From assembly GCA_002339745.1 (NCBI GenBank), contig DDKP01000123.1, forward strand, positions 1 through 11,607: a stretch of DNA of 11,607 bases, written 5' to 3'. Made by a program: the position numbers and the translations under genes. The notes under the pieces were generated by a model, which saw only the letters and a list, made by a program, of their open reading frames with translations, had not been told where the DNA came from and ran no database searches. Source of the stretch: Firmicutes bacterium UBA2595. Its GTDB lineage: Bacteria > Bacillota > Thermincolia > Thermincolales > UBA2595. Numbering within the stretch: the first letter of the stretch is position 1; each line of letters begins with the position of its first letter. Of the stretch, positions 1 through 6,354 are shown piece after piece.

Positions 1-108
1 TAGTCAACTGGTTGTTTATGGCAGTCAGGTGCTTCAACCTTCCGGCCGAAGATTCAAGCCTTAATCTTCCTTTGTTTCCGGCCTTTAGGGAGGCACCGAC
101 ATTGACTA
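1..108 (-). ncRNA. Candidate structured leader or small RNA, class unknown
   Basis: On the minus strand this segment folds into nested helices visible by eye. An outer 7-bp helix pairs 102-108 with 1-7 (TAGTCAA/TTGACTA). A second helix, GTCGGTGC (93-100) with GCACC-T-GAC (24-32), has one bulged T. Inside it are a short GGCC/GGCC pairing (80-83 with 44-47) and a perfect 7-bp hairpin, GAAGATT (63-69) with AATCTTC (48-54), with an 8-base loop. A promoter lies directly upstream, with a predicted transcript start near 101, so the 5' half of the outer helix may fall outside the RNA if that start is right. The arrangement looks like a riboswitch or other cis-acting leader for a gene beyond the left edge. 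I compared it mentally with SAM, cobalamin, TPP, glycine, GEMM, fluoride, purine and lysine riboswitches, SRP RNA and 6S RNA, and found no clear match. The pairing is seen directly; function is inference. Confidence 0.45.
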
Positions 109-137
109 ATATAGCATAACTCTAAGCATCTTGTCAA
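108..137 (-). promoter_or_regulatory. Sigma-A-type promoter for the leader RNA at the left edge
   Basis: On the minus strand a perfect TTGACA (-35, positions 132-137) is followed after 18 bp by TATATT (-10, positions 108-113, one mismatch to TATAAT). The expected start is near position 101, pointing toward the left edge. A-rich tracts immediately upstream (151-179) could act as an UP element. The promoter fires into the structured segment, not into any gene in the window. Confidence 0.6.
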
Positions 138-157
138 CATTTTTCACTGTAAATGTT
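136..157. promoter_or_regulatory. Operator-like inverted repeat over the -35 box
   Basis: AACATTT (136-142) and AAATGTT (151-157) form a perfect 7-bp inverted repeat with an 8-bp spacer. It overlaps the TTGACA -35 at 132-137, a position typical of a repressor operator. The binding protein is not known; the sequence does not match the Rex, PerR or cre consensus as I remember them. Confidence 0.35.
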
Positions 158-179
158 TTTTTTGAAAATGTTTTTTTGA
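151..179. repeat. Short tandem repeat, A/T tracts
   Basis: Two adjacent copies of AAATG-T(7-8)-GA sit at 151-165 and 166-179, differing only in the length of the T run. They lie just upstream of the leader promoter, so on the minus strand they read as A-tracts that could bend DNA or serve as an UP element. The copy number of two could also be chance in AT-rich spacer. Confidence 0.4.
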
Positions 180-274
180 CCCTCTTTTCTCTTCCGGGAT
201 TGGTTTTCGGCCACAGATCTCCACCTCCATTTGATTTAACATTATATTTCTTGTGAGATACGTATGAACTCCAG

Positions 275-302
275 AAAGAAAGGGGTGCGGATGCACCCTT
301 TT
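275..302 (-). terminator. Rho-independent terminator after the malic enzyme gene
   Basis: In the minus-strand transcript GGGUGC (293-298) pairs with GCACCC (283-288) around a four-base AUCC loop. The stem extends through one A-C mismatch and three A-U pairs (279-281 with 300-302). It is followed by CUUUCU-type sequence, and starts about 27 nt after the stop codon. The U-tract is interrupted, so efficiency is uncertain. The plus-strand reading forms the same stem but has no U-tract. Confidence 0.65.
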
Positions 303-328
303 CCTCAGGATTAAACTAAATGGTTATC

Positions 329-1561
329 TTATTTTCCGATCAACTTTCGGGTTCTTTCCTTGATATGTTCAATAATCCCTGGGGTATTAATGGTGGCTAC
401 ACCGGAATCAATTGCCGCCTGGGCTACCGCCGCGGCAACCTCGGCCGAAACCCGTGGGTCAAAGGGTTTAGGAATGACATACTCGGGTTTCCGTTCTTCG
501 TCTGATATTAAACCGGCGATAGCATAAGCTGCAGCAACCTTCATTTCATCATTTATATCGGTGGCCCTGACATCGAGGGCGCCTCTAAAAATACCGGGAA
601 AAGCCAAAACATTATTTACCTGGTTAGGGTAGTCGGAGCGGCCGGTACCAACTACAGTAGCTCCTCCCGCGAATGCCTCGTCCGGATAAATTTCCGGTAC
701 CGGGTTGGCCATGGCAAAGACCACAGCATTGGAATTCATGCTGGCTACCATTTCCCTGGTCACTATTCCGGGAGCAGATACACCGATAAATACGTCAGCC
801 CCCTTCATAGCATCAGCCAAAGTTCCTCTTATCTTCTCCTGGTTGGTGACACTGGCCATTTCGGCCTGGGCTGGGTTCATCCAGCTTTCACCCTCACACA
901 GAATTCCCATCTTATCGACCAAAATGGCGTTTTTCAGCCCGGCTTTTAACAACAGCTTGGAAACGGCTATACCGGCAGAACCGGCCCCGTTAAGAACTAG
1001 TTTAACATCCTCCAGTTTTTTGTCTACAACCTTGAGGGCATTGATAAGAGCAGCAAGAACTACAACTGCCGTACCATGCTGGTCATCATGAAAAATGGGT
1101 ATCTTGGTAACCTGCTTAAGCTTAGCTTCAATTTCAAAACACCTGGGAGCCGATATGTCTTCGAGGTTAACCCCCCCGAAAGTGGGTTCCAGCGCCTTGA
1201 CTACCTTGACTATTTCATCCGGGTCTTTTGTATCTATACATATTGGAAAGGCATCGACACCGGCGAATTTTTTGAAGAGCACGCATTTCCCTTCCATCAC
1301 CGGCATTGCCCCCAGGGGCCCGATATCCCCTAAGCCTAATACGGCGGTACCGTCAGACACTACTGCCACCAGGTTGCCGCGGGCCGTATATTCGTATACC
1401 GCATCAGGGTTTTCGGCAATAATTTTACAGGGCTCAGCTACACCTGGGGTATAAGCCAGGCTCATCGCCTCCATACTATCCACTTCTACCTTGCTGATCA
1501 CTTCTATCTTGCCGACCAGTTCTTTATGAAGCTGTATGGCTCTTTCTTTGAGATCATTCAC
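329..1561 (-). CDS. NAD(P)-dependent malic enzyme (oxaloacetate-decarboxylating)
   Basis: Catalyses oxidative decarboxylation of malate to pyruvate and CO2 in the cytoplasm, reducing NAD(P)+. The 410 residues match the short bacterial malic enzyme class in length. Visible family motifs are SLAYTPGVAEPC (34-45), the FPICIDTKDPDEI stretch (105-117), NLEDISAPRCFEIE (132-145), the metal and substrate segment IPIFHDDQHGTA (154-165), the nucleotide-binding loop NGAGSAG (191-197), ANPVPEI (285-291) and DYPNQVNNVLAFPG (310-323). An aspartate ending the second Rossmann strand (ILVDK, about D216) favours NAD, but specificity is not certain. It starts at GTG (1561); the minus strand places GGGGGG nine bases upstream. 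It is separated from sdhB by 100 bp that contain a TATAAA-like hexamer (1601-1606) without a good -35, so it probably belongs to the fumarase-Sdh operon but might have its own weak promoter. In context it would convert the malate made by fumarase to pyruvate. The reverse, carboxylating direction is also possible. Confidence 0.95.
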   Translation of the reverse strand: MNDLKERAIQLHKELVGKIEVISKVEVDSMEAMSLAYTPGVAEPCKIIAENPDAVYEYTARGNLVAVVSDGTAVLGLGDIGPLGAMPVMEGKCVLFKKFAGVDAFPICIDTKDPDEIVKVVKALEPTFGGVNLEDISAPRCFEIEAKLKQVTKIPIFHDDQHGTAVVVLAALINALKVVDKKLEDVKLVLNGAGSAGIAVSKLLLKAGLKNAILVDKMGILCEGESWMNPAQAEMASVTNQEKIRGTLADAMKGADVFIGVSAPGIVTREMVASMNSNAVVFAMANPVPEIYPDEAFAGGATVVGTGRSDYPNQVNNVLAFPGIFRGALDVRATDINDEMKVAAAYAIAGLISDEERKPEYVIPKPFDPRVSAEVAAAVAQAAIDSGVATINTPGIIEHIKERTRKLIGK

Positions 1562-1661
1562 GTTTTTTATCCCCCCGTCTGTTTTAATCTTACCTCTTTA
1601 TTTATACTACTTCACAGATTTTTAATCCTCTTAGGTTTTTGTTCTTGTTGAAGTACATTTG

Positions 1662-2408
1662 TTAACTTGCAAACCATCTCCTGATACTGTGTACGATGGT
1701 TTCCCTGTTCAGCTTGGCTATAGCAGTGGTCAAAGGAATCCTCTTGGGACATGCTTCAATGCAGTTCTGAGCGTTTCCACAGTCGGTTATGCCGCCGTCA
1801 CCCATGATCAAATTTAGACGTTCTTCCTTATCCATAGCTCCGGTTGGATGATGGTTAAAGCGAAGCACCTGAGCCAGCGGCGCCGGTCCGATAAAGCTGC
1901 TCTTGGCGTTGAAGTTGGGACAGGCCTCATAGCAGCAGCCACAGGTCATACAACGGGAAATCTCGTACATCCAGCGTCTTTCTTTTTCCGGCACCCTCGG
2001 ACCAGGGCCCAAGTCGAATGTCCCATCAATGTTAACCCATGCTTTAACCTTTTTCAGATGTTCAAAAAGAACATTGCGGTCAACTTTGAGGTCTCGTACT
2101 ACAGGAAACTTGGACAAGGGTTGGAGGGTTATCGGCTGGGGTAATTTGTCAATCAGAGCACTGCAGGCCTGCCTGACATTGCCGTTGATAATCATGGTAC
2201 AGGCCCCGCAGACCTCTTCCAAGCATGAGCAATCCCATGTGACAGGGGCTGTTTTCTTTCCCTGCGCGTTGACCGGGTTCTTGCGAATTTCCATCAGAAC
2301 CGAGACGACATTCATATTCGGTTTATATGGCACCTTAAATTCTTCCCAATATGGCGCTTCATTAGGATTGTTCTGTCTTTTTATTTTGAGGTGAATAAAC
2401 TCCGGCAC
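1662..2408 (-). CDS. sdhB: Succinate dehydrogenase / fumarate reductase iron-sulfur subunit
   Basis: Electron-transfer subunit of the succinate:quinone oxidoreductase, carrying electrons from the flavin of SdhA to the membrane haem subunit. It has 248 residues. The N-terminal ferredoxin domain has the [2Fe-2S] ligands C62, C67, C70 and C82, with an extra Cys at 60 as in the Bacillus-type protein. The C-terminal domain has CMTCGCC (C153, C156, C159) plus C220 for a [4Fe-4S] cluster, and C163, C210 and C216 for a [3Fe-4S] cluster. All ligands are present, so the protein looks intact. It starts at GTG, with AAGGGGGG seven bases upstream that overlaps the end of sdhA (gap 13 bp), implying tight co-expression. 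Sequence alone cannot separate succinate dehydrogenase from fumarate reductase; the Bacillus-type di-haem partner and the malic enzyme next door make either direction possible. Confidence 0.95.
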   Translation of the reverse strand: MPEFIHLKIKRQNNPNEAPYWEEFKVPYKPNMNVVSVLMEIRKNPVNAQGKKTAPVTWDCSCLEEVCGACTMIINGNVRQACSALIDKLPQPITLQPLSKFPVVRDLKVDRNVLFEHLKKVKAWVNIDGTFDLGPGPRVPEKERRWMYEISRCMTCGCCYEACPNFNAKSSFIGPAPLAQVLRFNHHPTGAMDKEERLNLIMGDGGITDCGNAQNCIEACPKRIPLTTAIAKLNRETIVHSIRRWFAS

Positions 2409-2421
2409 TTTTTATCCCCCC

Positions 2422-4155
2422 TTAGTCATATTTCCTGGCCCTGGGTGGTAACAGCGAAGTATCAACTTCTTCATACTCGAACCGGGGGCCTGAATCGGTC
2501 CAGTAAGCCTTGGTGGTCTTGAGCCAATTATCGTCATCCCGCTCCGGGTACTCCGGCTTGTAATGGGACCCCCGGCTTTCATTCCGGTTGAGTGCGCCAA
2601 GGGTGATAGCCCTGGCCAGTTCCAGCATGTTCCACAGCTGGTTGACAAAGGGTACTACGTCATTGGCCCAGCGGCCGGTATCATTGATGTTGATTCTTTT
2701 ATACCGTTCCATAAGTCCCTGGATTTTTTCGTCTGCCATCTTCAGGTTATCATTGTAACGTACCACACCTACATGGGTAATCATTGTTTCTCCCAGTTCT
2801 TCATGAATGGTATACGGGTTCTCCGTTCCATCCATCCTGTAGATTGCTTCAAAAATATCAACCTGCCTCTTCTTCTCCTGGTCGAATACTCTACCGGAGA
2901 CATCGTCGGCCGATTTCTTTAGGCCCTTGATGTATTTAACCATATTGGGGCCACAGATGTAACCGCTGTAAGCAGCCGACAACAAGGAATTGGCCCCTAA
3001 ACGGTTGGCCCCGTGGTACATGTAATCACATTCCCCGGCAGCATACAGTCCGGGAATAGGGGTCATGTGGTTCCAGTCAGTATATATACCGCCCATGAAG
3101 TAGTGCGGGGCCGGGAATATTTTCATCGGGACCTTGGCCGGGTCTTCCCCGTAGAAATTCCGGTATATTTCCAGGATGCCGCCAAGGCGTACCTCAAGGA
3201 ATTCGGGGTCTTTATGGGTCAGGTCAAGGTATACCTGGTTCTTGCCATCAATACCCAGTCCCATTTCAACACATACCTTATAAATCGCCCGGGAAGCTAT
3301 ATCCCGCGGCACCAGGTTCCCGTAGGCAGGATACCACTCCTCTAGGAAATACCACGGCTTGCCGTCTTTATACGTCCAGATCCGGCCCCCTTCTCCCCGC
3401 GAAGCCTCTGACATCAGCCTGAGCTTATCGTCTCCCGGCATTGCGGTTGGATGGAATTGCACAAATTCACCGTTGGCATAGGGCACTCCCTGCCGGTAAA
3501 CCGCCCCGGCCGCGCTACCGGTACAGATTACGGAGTTTGTACTCTTTCCATAAATCATCCCCTCTCCACCGGTAGCCAGAACTACCGCATCGGCCCGGAA
3601 ACTATGTATTTCCATGGAATTGAGGTCCTGGGCCGTAATCCCCCGGCATATCCCCTCATCGTCAATGACAGCAGATAAAAACTCCCATCCAATAAACTCC
3701 CTTATCTTGCCGGCGGCAATCCATTTCCTGACCTGTTCATCCAGAGCATAGAGAAGCTGCTGTCCCGTGGTAGCCCCGGCAAAGGCCGTCCGCCTGTTTT
3801 TAACGCCACCGAAGAGGCGTAAGTCGATCAGGCCCTCCGGGGTACGGTTAAACATGACCCCCATCCGGTCAAAGGCGTAAATCAAACCGGGGGCAGCTTC
3901 AACCAACCCTTTAACAGGAGGCTGGTTCGCCAGGAAGTCTCCGCCTACAATAGTATCTTCAAAATGCTGCTGGATACTGTCGTTTTCTCCTTTGGTGTTC
4001 AGTGCTGCGTTTATGCCTCCCTGGGCACACAGCGAGTGAGATCTCTTAAAGGGAACCAGTGAAAATATGTCTACGTCCACTCCGGCTTCAGCCGTCTTGA
4101 TGGCAGCCATTAACCCCGCCAGGCCGCCGCCTACAACAATTACTTTTCTAGCCAT
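2422..4155 (-). CDS. sdhA: Succinate dehydrogenase / fumarate reductase flavoprotein subunit
   Basis: Catalytic FAD subunit interconverting succinate and fumarate at the cytoplasmic face of the membrane. From the ATG at 4155 it has 577 residues. A GTG at 4164 would add three residues, but the only Shine-Dalgarno, GGAGTG (4162-4167), lies eight bases before the ATG and includes that GTG, so the ATG is preferred. Features, numbered from the GTG: dinucleotide loop VVGGGLAGL (10-18); RSHSLCAQGG (41-50), in which H43 is the expected covalent FAD attachment site; HPT (238-240); SEASRGEGG with R256; VPRDIASR with R287; APHYFMGG with H354; and GANRLGANSLL (385-395). These correspond to the known substrate-binding and proton-transfer residues of the family. 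It lies 16 bp after sdhC and 13 bp before sdhB. Nothing suggests truncation. Confidence 0.96.
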   Translation of the reverse strand: MARKVIVVGGGLAGLMAAIKTAEAGVDVDIFSLVPFKRSHSLCAQGGINAALNTKGENDSIQQHFEDTIVGGDFLANQPPVKGLVEAAPGLIYAFDRMGVMFNRTPEGLIDLRLFGGVKNRRTAFAGATTGQQLLYALDEQVRKWIAAGKIREFIGWEFLSAVIDDEGICRGITAQDLNSMEIHSFRADAVVLATGGEGMIYGKSTNSVICTGSAAGAVYRQGVPYANGEFVQFHPTAMPGDDKLRLMSEASRGEGGRIWTYKDGKPWYFLEEWYPAYGNLVPRDIASRAIYKVCVEMGLGIDGKNQVYLDLTHKDPEFLEVRLGGILEIYRNFYGEDPAKVPMKIFPAPHYFMGGIYTDWNHMTPIPGLYAAGECDYMYHGANRLGANSLLSAAYSGYICGPNMVKYIKGLKKSADDVSGRVFDQEKKRQVDIFEAIYRMDGTENPYTIHEELGETMITHVGVVRYNDNLKMADEKIQGLMERYKRININDTGRWANDVVPFVNQLWNMLELARAITLGALNRNESRGSHYKPEYPERDDDNWLKTTKAYWTDSGPRFEYEEVDTSLLPPRARKYD

Positions 4156-4161
4156 GTTTTT

Positions 4162-4167
4162 CACTCC
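4162..4167 (-). promoter_or_regulatory. Ribosome binding site that fixes the sdhA start
   Basis: GGAGTG on the minus strand lies eight bases upstream of the ATG at 4155. The alternative GTG start at 4164 falls inside this site and has no purine-rich sequence of its own upstream. Confidence 0.65.
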
Positions 4168-4171
4168 AATC

Positions 4172-4792
4172 TTAGGCCGCCAGGGCTATTAGCCCCGCCG
4201 TACCGATGGCTGTTAGGGCAATAAACAGTACAGTACAAATGGTCTGAAACTTTCTTTGAACCTGGGGTCCGATAGCAATTCCCCAGCTAATAGCAAATGT
4301 ATAAATACCGTTGCTGAAATGGAACACGGCTGCCAGCATCCCTATCAGGTAGATGATGAAAAATACCGGCTGGGATACGATATTGTTCATGAATTCGTAA
4401 GAAATCTCTATCCCCGCCATTGCTCTGCCAATCCTGGTTGTATAAGAATGATATACCACAAATACGAAGGTAATAATTGCTGTTATCCGCTGGAGGTAGA
4501 ACATGTAATTACGGAAATACTTGTATTCCAGGACGTTGTTTTTAGCAAGGTAGACATAGTACAGTCCCAAAAGAGTATGGAATGCCAAAGGGATTGCGAT
4601 AAATACGATTTCGATTCCGACTAAAAACGGCAACTGCTGAAATGCTTCCACCCGTTCATTATAGTATTCCGCTCCTCCGAGAGCAAAAGAATTAGTAATC
4701 AGGTGTTCCGTCAGGAAAACACCTATAGGGATAATCCCGGTCAAGGAATGTATTTTTCTTATCAGAAAATTATACTTTTGCATAAAACTCAC
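4172..4792 (-). CDS. sdhC: Succinate dehydrogenase di-haem cytochrome b558 membrane subunit
   Basis: Membrane anchor that passes electrons between the Fe-S subunit and menaquinone. The 206 residues closely follow Bacillus subtilis SdhC as I remember it, including FRNYMFYLQRITAIIT (93-108), the FHFSNG segment (157-162) and the RKIHSLTG start (12-19). About five hydrophobic helices are visible (roughly 15-35, 57-82, 97-118, 142-165 and 184-204). Histidines at 30, 72, 115 and 158 line up with the four axial ligands of the two b haems in the Bacillus protein, which supports a single-polypeptide di-haem type. The start is GTG at 4792 with AAGGAGGG eight bases upstream; an internal ATG at 4783 would be 17 bases away and is less likely. 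It follows fumarase beta by 27 bp and precedes sdhA. With a low-potential menaquinone pool, succinate oxidation would need proton motive force, an important point if the host is a propionate oxidiser. Confidence 0.94.
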   Translation of the reverse strand: MSFMQKYNFLIRKIHSLTGIIPIGVFLTEHLITNSFALGGAEYYNERVEAFQQLPFLVGIEIVFIAIPLAFHTLLGLYYVYLAKNNVLEYKYFRNYMFYLQRITAIITFVFVVYHSYTTRIGRAMAGIEISYEFMNNIVSQPVFFIIYLIGMLAAVFHFSNGIYTFAISWGIAIGPQVQRKFQTICTVLFIALTAIGTAGLIALAA

Positions 4793-4819
4793 CGTTTATT
4801 CCCTCCTTTGCACCGTCAT

Positions 4820-5374
4820 TTACCTGATCTGGTACTGTTCGCGTCCTTGCTTATACAGGTCTCCGCCGTGAGCGTCGTTGACCACTATCACCGGGAAATT
4901 CTCAACTTCCAGGCGGTAAATCGCTTCCGGGCCCAATTCCGGATAAGCGATGACTTCACACTGGGTAATTCGTTTAGATATAAGGGCCGCTGCCCCGCCG
5001 GTGGCGGCGAAATAGACAGCCTTGTTCTTCACGATGGAGTCCAGCACGTCTTTTGAACGCAGGCCCTTGCCGATCATTCCTTTTAACCCCATGTCCAGTA
5101 GCGCCGGGGTATAGGCATCCATTCTCCCGCTGGTAGTCGGCCCCGCAGAACCGATGACCTGGCCCGGCCTGGCCGGGGAAGGTCCCACATAGTATATAAT
5201 TTGTCCCTTGATATCGATAGGCAGCTCTTTTCCTTCTTTGATCAGTTCAAACAGTTTTTTGTGAGCTGCATCTCTACCTGTCAAAATTACACCATTGAGG
5301 TATACAGTGTCTCCCGCTTGAAGTTTATCGATGATTTCCTCCGTCAAAGGCGTTAAAACGTTATATTCAGCCAT
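4820..5374 (-). CDS. Fumarate hydratase class I, beta (C-terminal) subunit
   Basis: Small subunit of the oxygen-sensitive iron-sulfur fumarase that hydrates fumarate to malate. The 184 residues match the C-terminal domain that in some bacteria is fused to the catalytic domain. Visible motifs are LNGVILTGRDAAHK (27-40), YVGPSPARPGQVIGSAGPTTSGRMD (62-86, broken here only for length), IGKGLRSKDV (101-110) and YFAATGGAAAL (121-131). A clear Shine-Dalgarno (GGGGTGGG) lies four bases before the ATG. It follows the alpha subunit by 14 bp, the usual pairing. The same fold serves L(+)-tartrate dehydratase beta; the adjoining sdhCAB and malic enzyme argue for fumarase. It is sometimes named fumB or TtdB-like, so no symbol is given. 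Confidence 0.93.
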   Translation of the reverse strand: MAEYNVLTPLTEEIIDKLQAGDTVYLNGVILTGRDAAHKKLFELIKEGKELPIDIKGQIIYYVGPSPARPGQVIGSAGPTTSGRMDAYTPALLDMGLKGMIGKGLRSKDVLDSIVKNKAVYFAATGGAAALISKRITQCEVIAYPELGPEAIYRLEVENFPVIVVNDAHGGDLYKQGREQYQIR

Positions 5375-5388
5375 CTATCCCACCCCTT

Positions 5389-6231
5389 CTATAAAACAAT
5401 AGTCTTGTGCCTGGCAGCATGGCAGTTGATATTTACAGCCACCGGCAGACTGGCGATATGTGCAGGGAAAATCTCAATATTTACTGCCAGGGCCGTAGTA
5501 GTGCCTCCTAGCCCTTGTGGTCCGATACCCAGCTTATTTATTTTCTCCAAAAGTTCTGTCTCCAGGGCAGCTATTGACGGATCGCTGTGACGCTGGTCCA
5601 GCGGCCGCAGCAACGCCTGCTTGGCTAGCAGGGCAGCCTTTTCCATGGTTCCTCCGATACCTACACCCACTACAATAGGCGGGCACGGGTTGGATCCTGC
5701 TTTATCGACAGTCTCAATTACAAACTCTTTTACTCCTTCCACACCCTGGGCAGGTTTGAGCATTTTAACACCGCTCATATTCTCGCTGCCTCCGCCTTTG
5801 GGAGCAATAGTAATTTTCAAATCGTCTCCTTTTACAATGGAAGTGTAAATGATTGCCGGTGTATTGTCTCCTGTGTTCTTCCGTTCCAACGGATGACCTA
5901 CTATTGATTTGCGCAAATACCCTTCTGTGTAACCTTTGCGGACACCTTCATTGATGGCATCATCCAGCAAGCCTCCATCAATCTTAACATCCTGGCCGAT
6001 TTCCACGAAAAAAACGGCAAACCCTGTATCCTGGCACATCGGCATGCGTTCCTTGCGGGCAATTTCGGCGTTCTCGATTAACTGGTTGAGAATACTGATG
6101 CCCAGCGGAGACTTCTCATTTTTTAAATTTTCCTTGAACGCATTCAGCACATCTTCTTCGAGGTAGTAATTGGCTTCCTGGCATAAGCCGGCTACTACAT
6201 TAACAATTTCGTCATACTTAATGGTTTTCAT
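5389..6231 (-). CDS. Fumarate hydratase class I, alpha (N-terminal, Fe-S) subunit
   Basis: Large subunit of the two-subunit class I fumarase, carrying the catalytic [4Fe-4S] cluster. From the ATG at 6231 it has 280 residues. The three cluster cysteines are visible in MPMCQDTG (C66), NPCPP (C183) and NINCHAARH (C270). Other family segments are IAPKGGGSENMS (142-153), GVGIGGTMEKAA (189-200) and GPQGLGGTTTAL (237-248). The open frame extends upstream to 6258, but that start would lie at or before the predicted sigma-54 transcript start (about 6255) and has no ribosome site. The ATG at 6231 has a run of seven G five bases upstream, so it is chosen. This is the first gene of the fum-sdh-malic enzyme unit and is preceded by two promoters. 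A tartrate dehydratase alpha subunit is the main alternative, less likely from context. Confidence 0.94.
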   Translation of the reverse strand: MKTIKYDEIVNVVAGLCQEANYYLEEDVLNAFKENLKNEKSPLGISILNQLIENAEIARKERMPMCQDTGFAVFFVEIGQDVKIDGGLLDDAINEGVRKGYTEGYLRKSIVGHPLERKNTGDNTPAIIYTSIVKGDDLKITIAPKGGGSENMSGVKMLKPAQGVEGVKEFVIETVDKAGSNPCPPIVVGVGIGGTMEKAALLAKQALLRPLDQRHSDPSIAALETELLEKINKLGIGPQGLGGTTTALAVNIEIFPAHIASLPVAVNINCHAARHKTIVL

Positions 6232-6236
6232 CTGAA

Positions 6237-6243
6237 CCCCCCC
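6237..6243 (-). promoter_or_regulatory. G-run ribosome binding site fixing the fumarase alpha start
   Basis: Seven consecutive G on the minus strand, five bases before the ATG at 6231. It can pair with the anti-Shine-Dalgarno using one G-U wobble. It supports the 280-residue form over the longer frame from 6258. Confidence 0.6.
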
Positions 6244-6264
6244 GTATTTTTTTAACATGTTAAT

Positions 6265-6281
6265 TGCAATTTTGATGCCAA
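6265..6281 (-). promoter_or_regulatory. Sigma-54 (-24/-12) promoter of the fumarase-sdh operon
   Basis: The minus strand reads TTGGCATC-AAAA-TTGCA. Against the consensus YTGGCACG-N4-TTGCW this keeps the invariant GG (6278-6279, -24) and GC (6266-6267, -12) at the required spacing, with two deviations in the -24 element (C to T, G to C). The predicted start is near 6255, giving a leader of about 24 nt to the fumarase ATG. A sigma-54 activator gene with an intact GAFTGA loop ends only about 140 bp upstream, which strengthens the assignment. Confidence 0.75.
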
Positions 6282-6309
6282 TCTTAAAAGTTCTTATTTT
6301 TCAAGGATT

Positions 6310-6322
6310 CTCGGACATCGAG
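6310..6322. promoter_or_regulatory. Possible activator-binding palindrome
   Basis: CTCG-N5-CGAG is centred about 61 bp upstream of the predicted sigma-54 start, flanked more loosely by AAGG/CCTT. It could be an enhancer site for the neighbouring activator, or a short hairpin in the transcript from the upstream sigma-A promoter. The arms are only four bases, so the call is weak. Confidence 0.2.
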
Positions 6323-6343
6323 TTATTTAGCCTTATTTTAAAT

Positions 6344-6352
6344 ATTATAACA
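6344..6352 (-). promoter_or_regulatory. Extended -10 (sigma-A type) promoter upstream of fumarase
   Basis: The minus strand has TGTTATAAT, a perfect TG-N-TATAAT extended -10. No good -35 lies 16-18 bp upstream, where the sequence is the T-tract of the preceding terminator, but extended -10 promoters often tolerate that. The predicted start near 6337 would give a leader of about 105 nt that runs through the sigma-54 promoter. It could supply basal transcription alongside regulated sigma-54 transcription. Confidence 0.5.
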
Positions 6353-6354
6353 GG

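Larger units (their letters stand above)
1..328. other. Intergenic region without a convincing gene
   Basis: No credible protein-coding gene is visible in this stretch. From right to left it contains the malic enzyme terminator, about 100 bp of unremarkable AT-rich sequence, the tandem A/T tracts, an inverted repeat, a promoter facing left and the structured RNA-like segment. A TATAAT-like hexamer on the minus strand at 241-246 has no recognisable -35. A 28-codon minus-strand ORF (144-230) lacks a ribosome binding site and is lysine-rich low complexity. Confidence 0.7.

Noticed and set aside
144..230. 28-codon minus-strand ORF in the left intergenic region
   Set aside because: No Shine-Dalgarno, lysine-rich low complexity, and its end overlaps the operator-like repeat. 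Nothing supports translation.
241..246. TATAAT hexamer on the minus strand
   Set aside because: No recognisable -35 at 16-18 bp and no TG extension. Likely chance in AT-rich DNA.
4820..6231. L(+)-tartrate dehydratase instead of fumarase
   Set aside because: The families are similar, but the flanking sdhCAB and malic enzyme genes make fumarase the better reading.
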